Shown: piece after piece, positions 1-8,412 of the stretch | How positions within the stretch are numbered: position 1 is the stretch's first letter | Layout: every line of letters begins with the position of its first letter | Assembly: GCA_965216515.1 (NCBI GenBank) | Contig: OZ244173.1 | Span: forward strand, 1,488,001-1,552,000 | Reading direction: 5' to 3' | Length of the DNA stretch: 64,000 nt | Origin: CAXMRP01 sp965216515 | GTDB lineage: Bacteria > Pseudomonadota > Alphaproteobacteria > Rhizobiales > Afifellaceae | The notes under the pieces: model-generated | Databases searched by the model: none | The model's input: only the letters and a program-made list of their open reading frames with translations | What the model was told of the DNA's origin: nothing | Position numbers and translations under genes: made by a program

Positions 1-61
1 CGAAATCAACACGTTATGCCGGCCCGTCCCGGTTCCAACGATATCGGCCGCTCCGCGATCC

Positions 62-460
62 TTATTCGAACACCAAGGCCCTGCGAGCCAGAACCTGGCC
101 CGACGCGAGATCGACCACGATTATTTCTTCACCGCCGCCGGCAAGCGATATCCGCACGAGCATGCGGGTTCCGTCCAGATCTGTTTGGAGCACCTTTGCA
201 CCCGCCGGCAGATAGACCGGTTGTGTGGCCGATTGGGCTGTTGCAAGCGCGGCGGCGGCGCCGGTATCCGCCGATCCATCCGCTTCATCATCGGAGATCT
301 TGTAGACAATGGCCGCGAACACCGCGATAAGCCCCAGAACCATGACCCCGATGGAGCCGACCATAAGCCGCGCCAGCTTGCGCCGAACACGTTCCACCGC
401 CGGATCGAGCGGCGGTTCGTCGTCGTCAGTCTGCTGAATTCGGGAAACGGGATCGGCCAT
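62..460 (-). CDS. DUF6476-like single-pass membrane protein
   Basis: This 132-residue protein resembles the small DUF6476 family often found beside rluD in Rhizobiales. An acidic N-terminus is followed by one membrane helix (about residues 32-53), then a linker rich in Asp and Ala and a C-terminal domain of about 65 residues, probably periplasmic. Its function is unknown. Its ATG and the ATG of the divergent rluD share two bases inside a CCATGG palindrome, so each gene's translation signals must lie inside the other's coding region. The family assignment rests on context and overall pattern. Confidence 0.75.
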   Translation of the reverse strand: MADPVSRIQQTDDDEPPLDPAVERVRRKLARLMVGSIGVMVLGLIAVFAAIVYKISDDEADGSADTGAAAALATAQSATQPVYLPAGAKVLQTDLDGTRMLVRISLAGGGEEIIVVDLASGQVLARRALVFE

Positions 461-1487
461 GGCCCACGACGATATCCAGGTAACGGTCTATCAGGTTGCG
501 CCGGACGAAGCCGGCCAGCGGCTCGACGCATTTCTCGCCGGTCGCGAACCGCAGATATCACGCAACAGATTTAAGGCGCTGATCAAATCCGGCCACGTCG
601 TCGGCGGCGGCCGGAACCTAGTGGAGCCCAACAGCCGGGTCAATCCGGGTGATCGCTACGAGGTCACCATGCCCGCGCCCGAAGCGCCGGAGCCGGAGCC
701 GGAAGATATACCCCTCACCGTCGTCCATGAGGACGCGGACCTGATCGTCATCGACAAACCCGCGGGCCTTGTGGTGCACCCGGCGGCCGGCAACTGGACC
801 GGCACTCTCGTCAACGCCCTGATCCATCATTGCGGGCAAAGCCTGTCGGGGATCGGCGGCGTGCGTCGCCCCGGTATCGTTCATCGCCTCGACAAAGACA
901 CGACGGGCCTGCTGGTGGTGGCCAAGAACGATCTCGCCCATCGCGGCCTTGCCGGACAGTTTGCAGACCGCGGCCGATCCGGGGACCTGGAGCGCACCTA
1001 CACGGCGCTCGTCTGGGGCGCTCCGCCGCGGCCCTACGGCACGATCGAGGGCGCGATCGGTCGCGATCCCCACAACCGGCAGAAGCGGGCCATCGTGGCA
1101 TCCGGCGGCAAGCCTGCGGTTACGCATTATCGGACTCAGAAGGCATTCGCGGCGGCGCAAGCCGGCAGCGGAGAGACCTTGCGGCGGGAGATTATCGCAG
1201 CCTGCGTGTCCTGCCGGCTCCAAACCGGGCGCACGCACCAGATCCGGGTTCACATGGCCGCCCTCGGCAATCCCCTGATCGGCGACCGCCTCTACGGCGC
1301 CGGCTTTCAAACCAAAACATCAAAGGTTTCTGCTGCCGTGGCTGCGGCCCTGAAAAAACTGCATCGCCAGGCGCTCCACGCATCCACACTTGGATTCCGG
1401 CATCCCGTCAAAGGGGATAAAATGCGATTTGAGAGTGAGTTACCGCTTGATATGAAGAATTTGATTGAGAGGATGCAGGCGGCATAG
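459..1487 (+). CDS. rluD: Ribosomal large subunit pseudouridine synthase D
   Basis: RluD-family enzyme of 342 residues that converts uridines of 23S rRNA helix 69 to pseudouridine. An S4-like RNA-binding domain spans about residues 18-70. The catalytic core carries the signature HRLDKDTTG with the active-site Asp near residue 146. The RTHQIRVH motif of the family is also present further on. Length fits the family. It is divergent from the DUF6476 gene and lies upstream of rpoH, a common alphaproteobacterial arrangement. Confidence 0.93.
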   Translation: MAHDDIQVTVYQVAPDEAGQRLDAFLAGREPQISRNRFKALIKSGHVVGGGRNLVEPNSRVNPGDRYEVTMPAPEAPEPEPEDIPLTVVHEDADLIVIDKPAGLVVHPAAGNWTGTLVNALIHHCGQSLSGIGGVRRPGIVHRLDKDTTGLLVVAKNDLAHRGLAGQFADRGRSGDLERTYTALVWGAPPRPYGTIEGAIGRDPHNRQKRAIVASGGKPAVTHYRTQKAFAAAQAGSGETLRREIIAACVSCRLQTGRTHQIRVHMAALGNPLIGDRLYGAGFQTKTSKVSAAVAAALKKLHRQALHASTLGFRHPVKGDKMRFESELPLDMKNLIERMQAA

Positions 1488-1639
1488 GATTGCGCCCTGG
1501 GGCCAACCCTACCGATCATTAAGGTGAAAATTCACGCATTGGACCCTATATGGGACATATCGGCGGGGCGAGCGCTGCGATTCCATGCGCAGATTCCGCA
1601 TTTCCCGATGGATTTGAAATCGCGTTCAAAAGGCCCTTC

Positions 1640-1673
1640 CAGAGGCCCCGTTTCAGAGGCCCCGTTCCAGAGG
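1640..1673 (+). repeat. 2.5 copies of a 14-bp tandem repeat in the rpoH leader
   Basis: The unit CAGAGGCCCCGTT plus one base occurs at 1640 and 1654, and a third partial copy (CAGAGG) at 1668. The third copy supplies the purine-rich Shine-Dalgarno stretch of rpoH. GGCC/GGCC self-complementarity between units could fold the leader, but no structure was computed. Confidence 0.7.
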
Positions 1674-1681
1674 ATTGAACC

Positions 1682-2596
1682 ATGGCGCAAGGCAATATTC
1701 CGGTAGTCTCCTCCGCAGAGGGCGGCCTCTCCCGCTATCTGGACGAGATTCGCAAATTCCCGATGTTGCAGCCGGAAGAAGAATATGTGCTGGCCAAGCG
1801 ATACCACGAGCACGACGACCGCGACGCGGCCCACAGGCTGGTAACCAGCCATCTGCGGCTGGTGGCCAAGATCGCGATGGGTTATCGCGGCTACGGCCTG
1901 CCGATCGGCGAAGTCATTTCGGAAGGCAATGTCGGTCTCATGCAGGCCGTCAAGCGCTTCGACCCGGAAAAGGGATTTCGTCTGGCAACCTACGCCATGT
2001 GGTGGATTCGCGCCGCCATACAGGAGTACATTCTGCGCTCCTGGAGCCTGGTGAAAATGGGCACGACCGCAAACCAGAAGCGGTTGTTCTTCAATCTGCG
2101 CAAGGTCAAGAGCCAGATTTCAGCCCTTGATGAAGGCGATCTGCGCCACGAGCATGTCGAGGCGATCGCCAAGCGCTTGAAAGTCAGCGAGGACGAGGTG
2201 GTCTCGATGAACCGGCGACTGTCCGGCGATGCCTCGTTGAACGCGCCGATACGGGCCACCGAGGGCGAATCCGGCGAGTGGCAGGATTGGCTGGCCGATG
2301 AATCGGAAAGCCAGGAAGACATGCTGATCGAGCAGGACGAGTTTGACCAGCGCCGGGTCATGCTGAAAGACGCGCTCGGTGTTCTGGACAAGCGCGAGAA
2401 ACGCATTTTTCAGGCCCGGCGCCTGTCCGACGATCCGCTGACGCTGGAAGAGCTCTCCGGAGAATTCGGCGTCAGCCGGGAGCGTGTTCGCCAGCTCGAG
2501 GTTCGCGCCTTCGAAAAGGTGCAGAAGGCTGTAACCCAGGCGGCCAAGGATCGCGAGGCGGGCAGGACGCCGCTTCTTGAGGCGACATCCGGCTAG
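1682..2596 (+). CDS. rpoH: RNA polymerase heat-shock sigma factor RpoH (sigma-32)
   Basis: Sigma-32 of 304 residues that directs RNA polymerase to heat-shock promoters. Region 2 runs from about residue 50 to 120 and includes the conserved stretch RLATYAMWWIRAAIQEY. The RpoH box QKRLFFNLR (about residues 132-140) separates it from other group 3 sigma factors. Region 4 with its helix-turn-helix lies near residues 225-285 (VSRERVRQLE). The ATG follows an AGAGG Shine-Dalgarno stretch within a tandem repeat. It is convergent with the EamA transporter gene, with stop codons only a few bases apart. Rhizobia often have several rpoH paralogues, so this copy may not be the only one. Confidence 0.95.
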   Translation: MAQGNIPVVSSAEGGLSRYLDEIRKFPMLQPEEEYVLAKRYHEHDDRDAAHRLVTSHLRLVAKIAMGYRGYGLPIGEVISEGNVGLMQAVKRFDPEKGFRLATYAMWWIRAAIQEYILRSWSLVKMGTTANQKRLFFNLRKVKSQISALDEGDLRHEHVEAIAKRLKVSEDEVVSMNRRLSGDASLNAPIRATEGESGEWQDWLADESESQEDMLIEQDEFDQRRVMLKDALGVLDKREKRIFQARRLSDDPLTLEELSGEFGVSRERVRQLEVRAFEKVQKAVTQAAKDREAGRTPLLEATSG

Positions 2597-2602
2597 ACCG
2601 GG

Positions 2603-3556
2603 TCACTCCTGGCGGGCAACCGGTCGCGCCCGCCACCGGCCCGGGGCCAATCTTCCATCGAGAACCAGCAAACCCGCCGATATGAATATCATGCCGCCCG
2701 CCTCGGCGGCCGAAATATGCTCGCCCAAAAAGAAAACAGCGAGAAACAGGGCGCTGACGGGAACAAGCAACGTGACAAGCATCACGTTTGTTGCACCGGC
2801 CCGGCCGACGATCATGAAAAACAGGATATAGGCAAGCGCCGTCGATGCCAGCGCCAAGCCGGCGACGGCCGCGATCGCGCCCCAGCCCGGCACGTCCAGG
2901 CGCCACGGCATGTCGATCAACAAGACGAATGGCACTAACAACAAGGTGGAGTAGGCCAGTTGGCTCGCCGCCGAAACCACCGGATCGATCTGGCGGAAGG
3001 CGCGCGCCTGGATCCCCGAAATGCCATATGAGACGGTGGCCGCGACCATGGCCAGCCCGGCGATCACCTCATTGTCAAGGCCGGCAAGGGCCCGCGGGCC
3101 GACAAGCACGACCAGACCGATGAGACCAAGCGCAATGCCGATGACCTTGCGCCGTGTCAATTGTTCATCCCTTGTCAGTACGTGTGCCAGGATGAGTGTG
3201 AAAACCGGTGTCAGACCATTGAGGATCGACGCCGCACCGGCACCGATCCGCGGAATGGCGTAGACGATTAGTGCGAACGGTATGATATTGTTGGTCAATC
3301 CCATCAGCGCATAGCGGGCGTGGATTGCGCCGCCACGCGGAAAACGGCGGCCGGTGGCGCCGGTCACAATCAACAAGGCCAGAGCGGCGAGCGCGACCCG
3401 CAACCAGACGACGCTTAGAACCGGCAGATCTGCCGCCGCGATCTTCATGAAGATGAACGAGCCGCCCCACAGCAAGGACAACAGGGCAAGCAGCAGCCAT
3501 GTCAGGCGATCCATGCCGCCGGCTGCGGTCGGGGTCAATCTGTCGGATTCGGCCAC
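2603..3556 (-). CDS. EamA/DMT-family transporter
   Basis: Drug/metabolite transporter superfamily protein of 317 residues with two tandem EamA repeats and about ten predicted membrane helices. The first repeat opens with a LLSLLWGGSFIFMK stretch typical of the family. Members export amino acids or other small metabolites, but the substrate cannot be deduced here. The start used is a GTG at 3556. An internal ATG at 3514, just before the first helix, is a plausible alternative because neither has a strong ribosome-binding site. Confidence 0.85.
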   Translation of the reverse strand: MAESDRLTPTAAGGMDRLTWLLLALLSLLWGGSFIFMKIAAADLPVLSVVWLRVALAALALLIVTGATGRRFPRGGAIHARYALMGLTNNIIPFALIVYAIPRIGAGAASILNGLTPVFTLILAHVLTRDEQLTRRKVIGIALGLIGLVVLVGPRALAGLDNEVIAGLAMVAATVSYGISGIQARAFRQIDPVVSAASQLAYSTLLLVPFVLLIDMPWRLDVPGWGAIAAVAGLALASTALAYILFFMIVGRAGATNVMLVTLLVPVSALFLAVFFLGEHISAAEAGGMIFISAGLLVLDGRLAPGRWRARPVARQE

Positions 3557-3709
3557 GGCGTGTTCCCGTATCTGCGGTGCCCGTGTCTATCATCTCTGGA
3601 TTGCCGGACCACCCGATTCTTGCCCGGCACGGCGATGCGCCGGCGGCGGCATCGGCCGGCGCCAGTCACGCTGCCATTGCCAATGCCGCCGCGTTGGGTT
3701 AGGGGCGGA

Positions 3710-3805
3710 AAACCGAGGGGTGCGCGGCCACGTGTCGCGCTGAGATGGCGATAACGCCGAACCCTTTGAACCTGATCCGGATCATGCCGGCGAAGGAACG
3801 GGATA
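3710..3805 (+). promoter_or_regulatory. TPP riboswitch (THI element)
   Basis: The segment contains the thiamin-pyrophosphate aptamer signatures in order: GAGGGGTGC on the 5' side, GCTGAGATGGC, CCCTTTGAACCTGATC, and a 3' GGCGAAGGAACGGG closing strand. It lies about 50 bases upstream of the ABC permease gene. High TPP is expected to shut down the downstream thiXY genes. The start of the permease is a GTG with weak initiation signals, compatible with translational control. Confidence 0.95.
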
Positions 3806-3856
3806 TCGCCGCCTTCCCACCCGATCCGCGACCGGCAAACCGGAGCGCGACACGAC

Positions 3857-4633
3857 GTGAACCGTCTATCTCCTGCAGCGATCCGCCTGGCTGGCGTTCT
3901 GATTGCAATGACAGTTTGGGAATTCGCGGTGCGCGCGGGTGAAATCCCCGCATTCCTCCTCCCCGCACCGTCACAAATCGCCGCCGCTTTCGCCGGCGAG
4001 GCCGGCTATTACATTCGCCACGCCGCGATCACAGCCGGCGAGATCGCCGCGGGTTTGGCTGCGGGCGCCCTCGTCGGCGCCCTCACTGCCGCCGCGCTGT
4101 CGCTTTCGGAGCAGGCACGACGCCTCGTCGGTCCGGTTCTTGTCGCAAGCCAGGCATTGCCGGTTTTCGCGATCGCCCCATTGCTCGTCATCTGGTTCGG
4201 CTTCGGCATCGTTTCCAAAATCGTCATGGCGGCACTGATCATCTACTTTCCGGTCGCGACCACATTCGCCGATGGCTTGAACCGGACCGATCCCAATCTT
4301 GTAGACATTGCCCGGCTGAACGGATCCGGCCGTTTCACCATATTGCGCCTGATACGAATTCCCGCCGCCCTGCCATCGCTCGGCTCCGGTTTGCGGGTGG
4401 CGGCGACGATCGCCCCGATCGGCGCGATCGTCGGCGAATGGGTGGGCGCCTCCGGCGGCCTCGGATTTGTCATGCTTCAGGCCAATGCCCGCATGCAGAC
4501 GGACCGCGTTTTTGTCGCCCTGGCCATTCTGGCGATCATGGCGCTCGGCCTGCGCGCGCTCTTGGAGTTCGCACTGCGCCATATACTCTTTTGGGTTCCG
4601 GGCGAAGGCACACACTCTCCCCAGTCAACATAG
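3857..4633 (+). CDS. thiX: ABC transporter permease for thiamin/HMP precursor (ThiX-like)
   Basis: Inner-membrane permease of 258 residues with about six membrane helices and a BPD_transp_1 domain. An EAA-type loop (around VDIARLNGSGRFTILRLIR) would dock an ATPase. It is a member of the nitrate/sulfonate/taurine-type permeases that includes ThiX. The TPP riboswitch upstream and the ThiY-like gene 10 bases downstream support uptake of a thiamin pyrimidine precursor. The start is a GTG. No ThiZ ATPase gene follows, which is unusual for thiXYZ operons. Confidence 0.85.
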   Translation: MNRLSPAAIRLAGVLIAMTVWEFAVRAGEIPAFLLPAPSQIAAAFAGEAGYYIRHAAITAGEIAAGLAAGALVGALTAAALSLSEQARRLVGPVLVASQALPVFAIAPLLVIWFGFGIVSKIVMAALIIYFPVATTFADGLNRTDPNLVDIARLNGSGRFTILRLIRIPAALPSLGSGLRVAATIAPIGAIVGEWVGASGGLGFVMLQANARMQTDRVFVALAILAIMALGLRALLEFALRHILFWVPGEGTHSPQST

Positions 4634-4643
4634 GAAGAAATTC

Positions 4644-5582
4644 ATGTACCGCATTGCCATGTTTATGATTGTTCTGATTGCATCGGCCTCAACCGGTGCT
4701 GCCGGCGATCGTCTGACGGTGCTTCTCGACTGGTTCGTCAATCCCGATCATGCACCACTGATCATCGCCGCCGAAAAGGGCTATTTCGCCGAGGCCGGCC
4801 TCGACATCACACTCATTCCACCTGCCGACCCCAGCGCCCCACCCCGCATTGTCGCCGCCGGCGAAGCCGATATTGCAATCTCCTATCAGCCCAATCTTTA
4901 TCTCCAGGTCGCTGAAAACCTGCCGCTTGTCCGCATCGGCACGCTTGTCGCAACCCCCCTTAACGCACTGGTTGTCCTTGAGGACGGCCCGATTGACGAA
5001 ATTTCCGACCTGAAAGGCAAAACCGTCGGGTTCTCCGTCGGCGGCTTTGAAGATGCGCTTCTGAAACGAATGCTTGCCGGCGCCGGATTGACCCTGGACG
5101 ATGTCACGCTCGTCAATGTCAACTTTGCGCTCTCGCCTGCCCTGATCACCGGAAAGGTGGATGCGGTGATCGGCGCGTTCCGAAATTTCGAGATGACCCA
5201 GCTTGACATTGAAGGTCATCCCGGCCGCGCCTTCTTTCCCGAAGAACACGGTGTCCCGGTCTATGATGAACTCATCTACCTGGCGCGGTCGGATGCGCTG
5301 GACGGCAATGACCGCATTCCCCGTTTCCTGGATGCTGTGGAAAAGGCGACCCTGTTCATGACCAATCATCCGGACCTGGCCCTGGATATCTTCCTCAAGG
5401 CCTATCCGGATCTTGACAATCGCCTGAACCGGGAAGCGTTCGCCAATACGTTGGCCCGCTTCTCCAAGAGCCCGGCGGCAATCGATCGGACGCGATATGC
5501 CCGATTTGGCCAGTTCATGGTCGAACAGGGATTGATCGAGACAGCCGAACCGGTCGAACGCTATGCCGTGGCTCTCGACTAG
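4644..5582 (+). CDS. thiY: Pyrimidine-precursor ABC substrate-binding protein (ThiY-like)
   Basis: Periplasmic binding protein of 312 residues in the NMT1/THI5-like family. A signal peptide covers about the first 20 residues (MYRIAMFMIVLIASASTGAA). The mature start carries the LLDWFVNPDHAP signature of ThiY/Thi5 proteins, which bind formylaminopyrimidine or HMP. An AGGAAG Shine-Dalgarno overlaps the permease stop, so the two genes are co-translated under the TPP riboswitch. The start at 4644 was chosen over a longer in-frame version because of that site and the signal peptide. Confidence 0.88.
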   Translation: MYRIAMFMIVLIASASTGAAGDRLTVLLDWFVNPDHAPLIIAAEKGYFAEAGLDITLIPPADPSAPPRIVAAGEADIAISYQPNLYLQVAENLPLVRIGTLVATPLNALVVLEDGPIDEISDLKGKTVGFSVGGFEDALLKRMLAGAGLTLDDVTLVNVNFALSPALITGKVDAVIGAFRNFEMTQLDIEGHPGRAFFPEEHGVPVYDELIYLARSDALDGNDRIPRFLDAVEKATLFMTNHPDLALDIFLKAYPDLDNRLNREAFANTLARFSKSPAAIDRTRYARFGQFMVEQGLIETAEPVERYAVALD

Positions 5583-5618
5583 ACGGTCACGGCAAAGATG
5601 GCAAAACCGGGTTGCGGT

Positions 5619-6935
5619 TCACGGAACCCAGCTCGCCAGGACGGTCTCGAACACCTGGTCGCCCGGAATACCCTTTTCGAAGGTTATCAGTGCACGCGTG
5701 CCATCCTTGAACAGGATTGGCATGTCGAACCAGGCACCGTCGCGCATCAGCGAAAGGTTTTGGGTTTCCTGTTCGCTGTCGCTGGAAAGCGCGATCCAGA
5801 AGAGCTGTTCGGTGACCGGCACCGCCGCGCCGGTCAGCGGCTGGCCGCGCGCCTGCTCATTCGGTTTGACCACGAGCGCCGGAATTCGTTCGATCTGCGC
5901 ATCGGAAATCGCGCCGCCACTGTCGAAATTGATCTCGATCAGATGACTGGCGGGTAGCGCATCATCCAGATTCCGGGACATGGTCATGGTCACCGCGACG
6001 TTCCTTTCGGGAACGTCAATTTTCGCCTGTATCGCTGGCGCTCCGTCAGGCTGGGTTATCTGTGTCCAGCTGATCGCCCCTTCCTGTACGGCGCCCGGAG
6101 TACCGTTGGCGCCCTGCTCGTAATATATCGCCCGCTGACCAACCAGATTGGATTCACCCGAAGCCGCCGGCACGCCGACCGGCTGCTGCGGAATGGCGGA
6201 AACCGTGATGCCGTCTTCGCCGGCGGAGATCGTTATTCCGGTGCCGCCATCGATCAGCCGGTCGGTGCTCTTGGAACCGTTGGCATCATCGTCAGCGCCC
6301 GCATCGGCCGCGATCATCGATCCATTGTCGCCACCGGTCTCGGCGAACGGCCGCGGCGGTGCCGAAGTTGCGCCATCGGGATCGTCCTTGGCCGGTATCG
6401 CGCTGGCAAGGACTGACCGGGTAATCGTCTGAACCTTGTCCCACTGGGTGTAAGCGACGGCCCCGGCGCCACCGAGAACGAGCAGCAACAACACCATGAA
6501 AATAAAGAATGGCGCGCGCGACGCCTTGGCCTTGCGGACCCGGCCACCATGATCGCCGCGGTGGTCGAAATCCATTGCCGGTTCGGGAGCAAACTGCGCG
6601 CCCCGCGGTTCCGATCGCAGATCGGGCGGACGTTCCGATGGCGTTTCCGAGGCCGCCGATTCAAACTGCGAGAATTCGTTGTCGATCGTCTCCCAGTCAA
6701 TTCCCGCCAGTTCCGGGTCTTCACCGCGCTCGACCGCCAACTCGATATCGGCGATCGCATCTTCCAGCCGTTGGTGCTGGGCTTCCAGATCGTCGGCGGA
6801 AAGCGGTGGCTCGACCGCAGTCAGCTGCCGGGCAAGCGCGGCGCGCGCGCGATCATAGACCGCCTGGCGCATGGCCGGCGTGTTTTCCGGCAAACTTTCG
6901 ATCGATCGTCTGAGGATCGCTCTGTAATCGGGCAT
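5619..6935 (-). CDS. Conserved alphaproteobacterial membrane protein of unknown function
   Basis: Protein of 438 residues, not assigned to a characterised family. The N-terminal cytoplasmic part (1-140) is rich in charged residues and predicted helix, opening with a YRAILRRSIESLPE stretch. One membrane helix lies at about residues 141-162. A low-complexity acidic/Gly linker leads to a C-terminal region of about 170 residues, probably periplasmic. It sits 35 bases downstream of purA on the same strand and may be cotranscribed. Similar proteins next to purA occur in Rhizobiales. Confidence 0.8.
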   Translation of the reverse strand: MPDYRAILRRSIESLPENTPAMRQAVYDRARAALARQLTAVEPPLSADDLEAQHQRLEDAIADIELAVERGEDPELAGIDWETIDNEFSQFESAASETPSERPPDLRSEPRGAQFAPEPAMDFDHRGDHGGRVRKAKASRAPFFIFMVLLLLVLGGAGAVAYTQWDKVQTITRSVLASAIPAKDDPDGATSAPPRPFAETGGDNGSMIAADAGADDDANGSKSTDRLIDGGTGITISAGEDGITVSAIPQQPVGVPAASGESNLVGQRAIYYEQGANGTPGAVQEGAISWTQITQPDGAPAIQAKIDVPERNVAVTMTMSRNLDDALPASHLIEINFDSGGAISDAQIERIPALVVKPNEQARGQPLTGAAVPVTEQLFWIALSSDSEQETQNLSLMRDGAWFDMPILFKDGTRALITFEKGIPGDQVFETVLASWVP

Positions 6936-6970
6936 GGTTGTTCCAGGCCGGTACTGTCAGTGGCAAATCA

Positions 6971-8263
6971 TTAATCCTGAAAAGGATCGCGCACAAGGAT
7001 TGTGTCATCCCGTTCCGGACTTGTCGACAATAGTGCAACCGGCGCTTGTATCAGTTCCTCGATATGACGGACATATTTCACGGCCTGGGCCGGCAATTCG
7101 GCCCAACTTTGAGCACCTTCCGTCGATGAGCTCCATCCTTCAAGTGATTCGTAGACCGGTTCAACCCGCGCTTGTGCCGTCTGGCTTGCCGGCAACCGGT
7201 CGATATCCGCCCCGTCAAGACGGTAGCCGACGCAAACCTTGATCTCCTCCAACCCGTCGAGCACGTCAAGCTTGGTGAGGGCGATACCGTCAATCCCGGA
7301 GACACTCACCGTCTGCCGGACAAGCACGGCATCAAACCATCCGCAACGCCGTTTTCGGCCGGTTACCGTACCGAATTCACGACCGCGTTCGCCCAGAAAC
7401 TGTCCGATTTCGTTTTCCTGCTCTGTCGGAAAGGGTCCCTCTCCGACCCGTGTCGTGTAGGCCTTGGTTATTCCCAACACATAATCGATGGCATTCGGTC
7501 CCAGACCGCATCCCGTCGCCGCCTGTCCGGCCACAGTGTTGGACGAGGTGACAAACGGATAGGTGCCATGATCGATATCGAGCAATGCGCCTTGCGCACC
7601 TTCAAACAGGATACGCTCGCCCTCCCGGCGGCGTCGGCCAAGTTCGGCCCAGACCGTGTCCACATAGGGCACGATTTCCGCGGCGACCGCCGACAATTCA
7701 TCAAAGATGACATCCTGGTTTGTTTCCGCCTGCCCGTAGCCGCGGCGAAGCGCATTGTGGTGGTCCAGCAGCCTGTCGATCTTGCCGCGCAGCGTATCGA
7801 GGTTTTTCAGATCCATGGTGCGGATTGCCCGCCGCCCGACCTTGTCCTCATAAGCCGGGCCGATACCGCGCTTTGTCGTGCCGATCCGGATTCCGCTGTT
7901 TGTCGATTCCCGGAAACTGTCCAGTTCCCGGTGAAGTGAGAGGATCAGCGTCGCGTTTTCCGCGATTTTCAGATTTTCCGGAGAAATGACGACGCCCTGC
8001 GCTCCAAGCCGCGCCACCTCCTCCACGAAGGCGTGCGGATCGACAACCACGCCGTTGCCGATGATACTCATCTTGCCGGGCCGCACGACACCGGACGGCA
8101 GCAGGCTGAGCTTGTAGGACACACCATTGATGACGAGAGTATGGCCGGCATTGTGGCCGCCCTGGAAGCGCACGATCACATCGGCGCGTTCCGACAGCCA
8201 GTCAACGATCTTGCCCTTGCCCTCGTCACCCCATTGCGAACCGACGACAACCACATTGGCCAT
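6971..8263 (-). CDS. purA: Adenylosuccinate synthetase
   Basis: Enzyme of 430 residues that joins IMP and aspartate using GTP to give adenylosuccinate, the first committed step to AMP. The N-terminal GTP-binding signature GSQWGDEGKGKIVDWL and GGHNAGHT are present, and length is normal for the family. It lies downstream of serA on the same strand, with a gap of about 150 bases. Confidence 0.97.
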   Translation of the reverse strand: MANVVVVGSQWGDEGKGKIVDWLSERADVIVRFQGGHNAGHTLVINGVSYKLSLLPSGVVRPGKMSIIGNGVVVDPHAFVEEVARLGAQGVVISPENLKIAENATLILSLHRELDSFRESTNSGIRIGTTKRGIGPAYEDKVGRRAIRTMDLKNLDTLRGKIDRLLDHHNALRRGYGQAETNQDVIFDELSAVAAEIVPYVDTVWAELGRRRREGERILFEGAQGALLDIDHGTYPFVTSSNTVAGQAATGCGLGPNAIDYVLGITKAYTTRVGEGPFPTEQENEIGQFLGERGREFGTVTGRKRRCGWFDAVLVRQTVSVSGIDGIALTKLDVLDGLEEIKVCVGYRLDGADIDRLPASQTAQARVEPVYESLEGWSSSTEGAQSWAELPAQAVKYVRHIEELIQAPVALLSTSPERDDTILVRDPFQD

Positions 8264-8412
8264 GAATTAGCGCCCACCACAACACACCAAACCCCGACAC
8301 TGGGCCGGGGCTGGATCGTCTATACCGTGTGCGAAGCGCCCTGAAAAGCCGTGCGGCCAAACTTGCATCGCCTTCCTGGCCCGGTCCCGATCGGCACTTT
8401 TGTCCGGCCGAC

